A DNA stretch of 64,000 nt, taken from assembly GCF_027942865.1 (NCBI RefSeq), contig NC_134520.1, positions 2,726,501-2,790,500 of the forward strand. The letters run 5' to 3'. A program made the translations under genes and the position numbers. The stretch is from Odontesthes bonariensis (lineage: Eukaryota > Chordata > Actinopteri > Atheriniformes > Atherinopsidae). This document shows, piece after piece, positions 60,486-64,000 of the stretch. A model generated the notes under the pieces. That model worked only from the letters and a program-made list of their open reading frames with translations, did not search any database and had not been told where the DNA came from. Each line of letters begins with the position of its first letter. The first letter of the stretch is position 1.

Positions 60486-60825
60486 CTTTCATCTCTTGCT
60501 TCGGCTGCAGCACACACCAAATCCTCTAGACTTTCCTTGTGAATCTCAGGAGTCACGATGACCTGAAAAACACACATCCCCGTGAACAGTTCTAGTTCTT
60601 ATATTTCCTCCGTCTCTCCTCCAGAACACACACACACACTGAATCTACCTTAGGATAGCACTGGCAGAGGCTCCACGCAGTCCCGACACACACCATGGTA
60701 ACGCCCAGGACGCACATGGTGACATAGATCTGGGGCTGCTCCTGCATCATAATGAAGAGGCCGACCGCCACCACACACAGGCCTGCCACTATCAAGCCAT
60801 ATCGATACGGTTTCCCCTCCACCAT
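60486..60825 (-). CDS. bsnd: Barttin (ClC-K chloride channel accessory subunit), exons 1-2, partial
   Basis: Barttin is a two-pass membrane protein needed for surface delivery and gating of ClC-K channels in kidney and ear. Exon 1 (60825-60649, 59 codons) starts MVEGKPYRYGLIVAGLCVVA. It has two hydrophobic segments at about residues 9-26 and 34-52, joined by EQPQIY (human DRPQVY), and ends in WSLCQCYPK, almost the human WSMCQCYPK. The two cysteines of CQC, palmitoylated in mammals, are kept. Exon 2 (60562-60486) follows with GT/AG borders and reads VIVTPEIHKESLEDLVCAAA. It is little like human and tentative. Later exons were not found, so the C-terminal tail is missing from this model. Position next to pcsk9 agrees with the vertebrate order. 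Confidence 0.8.
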
Positions 60826-61005
60826 CGCTGTTGCCCCTGATGCCTAACGAAGTCTTTGTTTGTGTAAACTTGAGGATTTTGTGTACTGCTGTGTGTCAAA
60901 GCTTGAAGGTGAGGGTGGAGAAAGCACAGTTTAGGTTCCACTCTGCTGCTTATTACAGCCCGCAGACAGCCTGCTCAGGTCAGGTATAAAATTCCAGGTG
61001 TGAGT

Positions 61006-61050
<45 letters not shown>

Positions 61051-61659
61051 TGATAGGTCACCTTGCCTCTGGCTGCTGGCAAAAAGGAATCTTGCAACTC
61101 AGCCTCTGCGCAGTCCTGAGTTGAGTGTTTATGTTTGCTTGGTTTTGTAGACCCTTTCCATCTCTACCGGGGTTTCCTTCTTTTACATAAACAATCCACT
61201 GTTTATAAGGGCGACAGCAGCGTCGGGGAGCTTCATCGCTATTCATTGACTTGAGTTTATTTTAACGTCACAACAAAACTAACAGTTGACACTCTGCAAG
61301 CGGAGGATACAATGCTGAGCAATCAATAACACTGTCCTGTTAGCATTCTGCTGTCACCGGCTGAGGCACTTTGTGCTGGAAAAAGCTGCAGAGCCAGAGG
61401 AGCTATGAAGCTGTGAGGAAGGCTCTTATGGTCTTTGAAGAAGGATGCCGTGCACACATGCAGTATTTTGTAGACACTGAAGACACACTTGGGTCCAGTA
61501 TGTAAATTTTTTTTAAAGAGGACGTAGAAAGTTATCCAGGGTTTCACTTCCGTTAGTACGTTATTGCTTTTTCTTTTCCATGTAGAACCCCAAAAAACAG
61601 TGATGTTTGTTTCCTCCATTACTTTTTTTTGTGTCACATAAAGAAGCCTCACAACTAAA
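60826..61659. other. bsnd upstream flank
   Basis: This holds the presumed bsnd promoter (no TATA or specific site recognised) and a (GT)n microsatellite at about 61006-61047. No gene was recognised. Confidence 0.5.
61006..61047. repeat. (GT)n microsatellite
   Basis: About 20 GT dinucleotides with a TATGTG start lie about 180 bp upstream of bsnd exon 1. Confidence 0.95.
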
Positions 61660-62955
61660 GTTTTGATGAGAACTAACAGGAGAGATCATATTTCTCCAGT
61701 TTTAGCTTCTCTTCATTGGCTCCCTGTTAAATTCAGAATAGAATTTAAGATTCTTCTCCTTACATATAAAGCTCTTAATGACCGAGCTCCATCATATCTT
61801 AAAGATCTCATTGTAAGATATTTTCCTAACAGAGCACTTCGTTCCGAAACTGCAGGTTTACTTGAGGTTCCCAGAGTTTCTAAAAGTAGAATGGGAGGCA
61901 GAGCCTTCAGTTATCAGGCCCCTCTATTGTGGAATAAGCTGCCAGTAAATGTCCGGGAAGCAGACACCCTTTCCACTTTTAAGACCAGGCTTAAAACTTT
62001 CCTTTTTTATAAAGCTTATAGTTAGGTCTGTTGAATCTGATAGTGTCTGCTAGTGTGTCTTGTTCTGCCTCCACCTCTGGCACCCTCTATACTTTCATTA
62101 CCCCCTACCCGAACCAGGGTTTGAATCCCATTCCCGCTTATCTTACCTCTTTTATTTCTCCCCCTACCCGAACCAGGGTTTGCATCCCCACCCCGCTGTG
62201 ACTGGTGTGCAGTTGGTGAGAGGCTGAGGTAGCTTGTGGCTGTAAAAAGATGGTTGTTGTGGTGTGAGGAGCAGATCTATATAGGGAGTATAGGGAATTA
62301 CTCACTGAGTCTGGTCCTTTATTTTATTATTTATTTTTTCGTTAGCACAAGTTTCTTGTGTTTACCTTGAATAGGGATGGCTCAGGTAATCCTGAAACAT
62401 CCCATAGTTAAGCTGCTATAGGCCTAGACTGCTGGGGGGCCTCATCTGTCACACCTTTCCTCACTTTACTCTCTTTATGTATATGTGATATTATTGTGGT
62501 CATTTACTCGTGTTTCCCTGTTCCAACAGATATCCTTTGAATGGTGTTACAGTGCCGCCGCCGCTGCGGCCCTCCCCCCCTCCCCCCCTCTCTGTCTTCT
62601 CAAACCCCAGCTGGTGGAGGCGGATGGCCACCCTTCCTGAGTCTGGTTCTGCCAGAGGTTTCTTCCTGTTCAAAGGGAGTCGTTTCTCTCCACAGTCGCC
62701 TCAGGCACGCTCAGGCCGGGAGATTGGACCGAAAAACAAAAAGTTTTCAGTGCAATCTGTTGGTTTTCTTAGCTAGGAAATTGTTTTTGAATTGGCTCTA
62801 TATGAACGAATTGGATTATTTTATGAATTATGATTATTATTAATTAATCGAATTCCAATTGGCTTGAATTGGACTTACTATCTAAGTGCCTTGAGATGAC
62901 ATTTGTTGTATTTGGCGCTATATAAATAAAAATGAATTGAATTGAATTGAACTAG
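61660..62955 (+). mobile_element. 3' end of an L2-like LINE
   Basis: An open frame at 61663-62025 encodes the C-terminal domain of a non-LTR polyprotein (HISPVLASLHWLPVKFRIEF, RVSKSRMGGRAFSYQAPLLW, FKTRLKTFLFYKAYS). Reverse transcriptase is missing, so the copy is strongly 5'-truncated, as is usual. A 900-bp 3' UTR follows with a duplicated phrase 'cccctacccgaaccagggtt' (62101 and 62161). The end is 'ggcgctatataaataaaaat' plus a (GAATT)n tail at about 62930-62950, typical of this family. Confidence 0.8.
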
Positions 62956-63477
62956 ACTAGGACGCCTTTAAACTATGCAAGTTTGCATGCGTTGCACTTT
63001 TGCTAGAACAGATTCTGCTAAATCTAACTTTAGAATGTCTGATGCAAAGCAGAGCAGAGCATGATGAACGGTTGGAGTTTGCAGTGAGTCATCTTGCGCC
63101 TCGTGTCTTCGAAACTGAAGACATGGTTGATTACATCTAATTTAATAGCTTCCTGACAATAATGGGAAAATACTTGGTTATAGCATTCTGTGCAACTTAC
63201 TGTATGTTGCAAATCTAAAAATAAACTATGATTGTACACCCACAGGCCAGAGCTGTGCAGAAATAAGTATTTAGTATTTCATGAGATAAATTGGAGTTTT
63301 TTTTTAATGGGAGCCAGTTGGAGCCAGAGACATTTTGAAACTAGCAACAAACGCATGCACACATTTGAAATTCTGCTTATGGTACCTGAAAGTGGGTTTT
63401 ACTACGGTAACTAATTATCTTTAACACGAAGAAGGACATTTCATGCCGTGAATCAGAGGCAGTATAAAAGCAAATCC
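62956..63477. other. No gene seen
   Basis: Unremarkable AT-rich DNA between the LINE tail and the possible terminal exon at the window edge. ORFs of 60-69 codons on both strands have no support. Confidence 0.5.
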
Positions 63478-64000
63478 TTTATTAGAAACCTGAGCAACAT
63501 CTGATCCGAGACGCTCCATATTTGTAGCAACTTTCTTTTTTTCTCAGTGCATGACCGCATCACCCATGTCCACTCACTTAAAAGATAATTATTTTTTTGT
63601 ATTAAAGTGGCTTTGTATATACATGCATGTTAGAGCAAAAATGATCAGCAAAATCAGGGATAGTTTCTAAAGCATCACACAAGACAGGTGTTTCTTTGAA
63701 ATAAAACTGTGAAAATAAAAACGAATCTCATGTAATAATCGATTAACTGATGTGATGCATGACATACTGATCAATTATCAGAGTGGTTGTTACTTGGCGT
63801 TTTCAGCAGTATGTCACACCATGTGAAAATAAACCGAAGCAACTTCTCGTGTTAAACAATAGCGTAATGAAAGAAAGGGATGGTAGGAACAGTTTAAACC
63901 ATATTTCTCAAATGGGCTGTCAGTACTTGGACTCAGTCGCTTGCTTTCTCCTGCTCCTCCGTCTCTCTTTCACAGTCTGGAGTCTTGATTCTCGCTCCGT
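63478..64000 (-). other. Possible 3' terminal exon of a minus-strand gene, cut by the window
   Basis: On the minus strand one frame is open from the window edge to TGA at 63935-63933, ending RIKTPDCERETEEQEKASD. A second frame is open to a nearby TGA as well, so the choice of frame is uncertain. AATAAA on the minus strand at 63483-63478 would give a 3' UTR of about 450 nt. I do not recognise the peptide. A neighbour of bsnd is expected here, but 22 codons are too few to name it. Confidence 0.3.

Noticed and set aside
1-64000. tRNA, rRNA, snRNA or microRNA genes
   Set aside because: I scanned by eye for A/B boxes, U-snRNA cores and isolated hairpins and saw none convincing; the strong hairpins found are transposon arms. 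A dedicated search (tRNAscan, Infernal) would be decisive.

Overview
This window is nuclear DNA of a ray-finned fish, most likely a percomorph teleost. The evidence is many short exons with GT/AG borders, vertebrate genes in a known synteny block, and relics of Tc1/mariner, hAT, TTAA-target and L2-type elements typical of teleosts. Three genes are complete or nearly so, one is partial, and roughly a quarter of the window is repeats. No viral, bacterial, CRISPR or toxin locus was seen.

Layout. 1-4715 is a higher-order tandem repeat of about 1.42-1.44 kb carrying seven regularly placed, same-strand CTCF-like motifs. It passes directly into a 21-copy minisatellite (4716-5867), which abuts a 5'-truncated L2-type LINE (5868-7775). 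Next, on the minus strand, is bloc1s2 (9523-11909, five exons), with a decayed MADF-domain fragment in its last intron. A 1.1 kb head-to-head promoter interval leads to usp24 on the plus strand (13042-44960, 67 exons resolved here, about 2,623 codons), encoding a giant ubiquitin-specific protease. Its introns hold a hAT MITE, a large TTAA-flanked foldback element, a Harbinger-like element, a Tc1 relic split by a piggyBac-like insertion, and several microsatellites.

Convergent with usp24 lies pcsk9 (minus, 55811-49193, 12 exons, 676 codons), with an intact catalytic tetrad and autocleavage site. Its introns contain a second TTAA foldback, a hAT derivative carrying a BED zinc finger, and a LINE relic. 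An SRE-like site lies about 220 bp upstream. A TE-rich stretch (56-59.4 kb) then precedes the first two exons of bsnd (barttin, minus). A LINE relic follows at 61.6-63 kb, and a possible 3' terminal exon of a further minus-strand gene sits at the window edge.

How the genes relate. usp24-pcsk9-bsnd is the conserved vertebrate neighbourhood (same order and relative orientation as human chromosome 1p32). The genes are independent transcription units with different roles: deubiquitination, LDL-receptor degradation, ClC-K chloride channel trafficking, and (bloc1s2) lysosome-related organelle biogenesis and lysosome positioning. I did not find a new multi-gene system. The least explained structure is the CTCF-motif-bearing array at the left end. 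All exon borders were read by eye from reading frame, splice dinucleotides and resemblance to the remembered human proteins; nothing was aligned by software.
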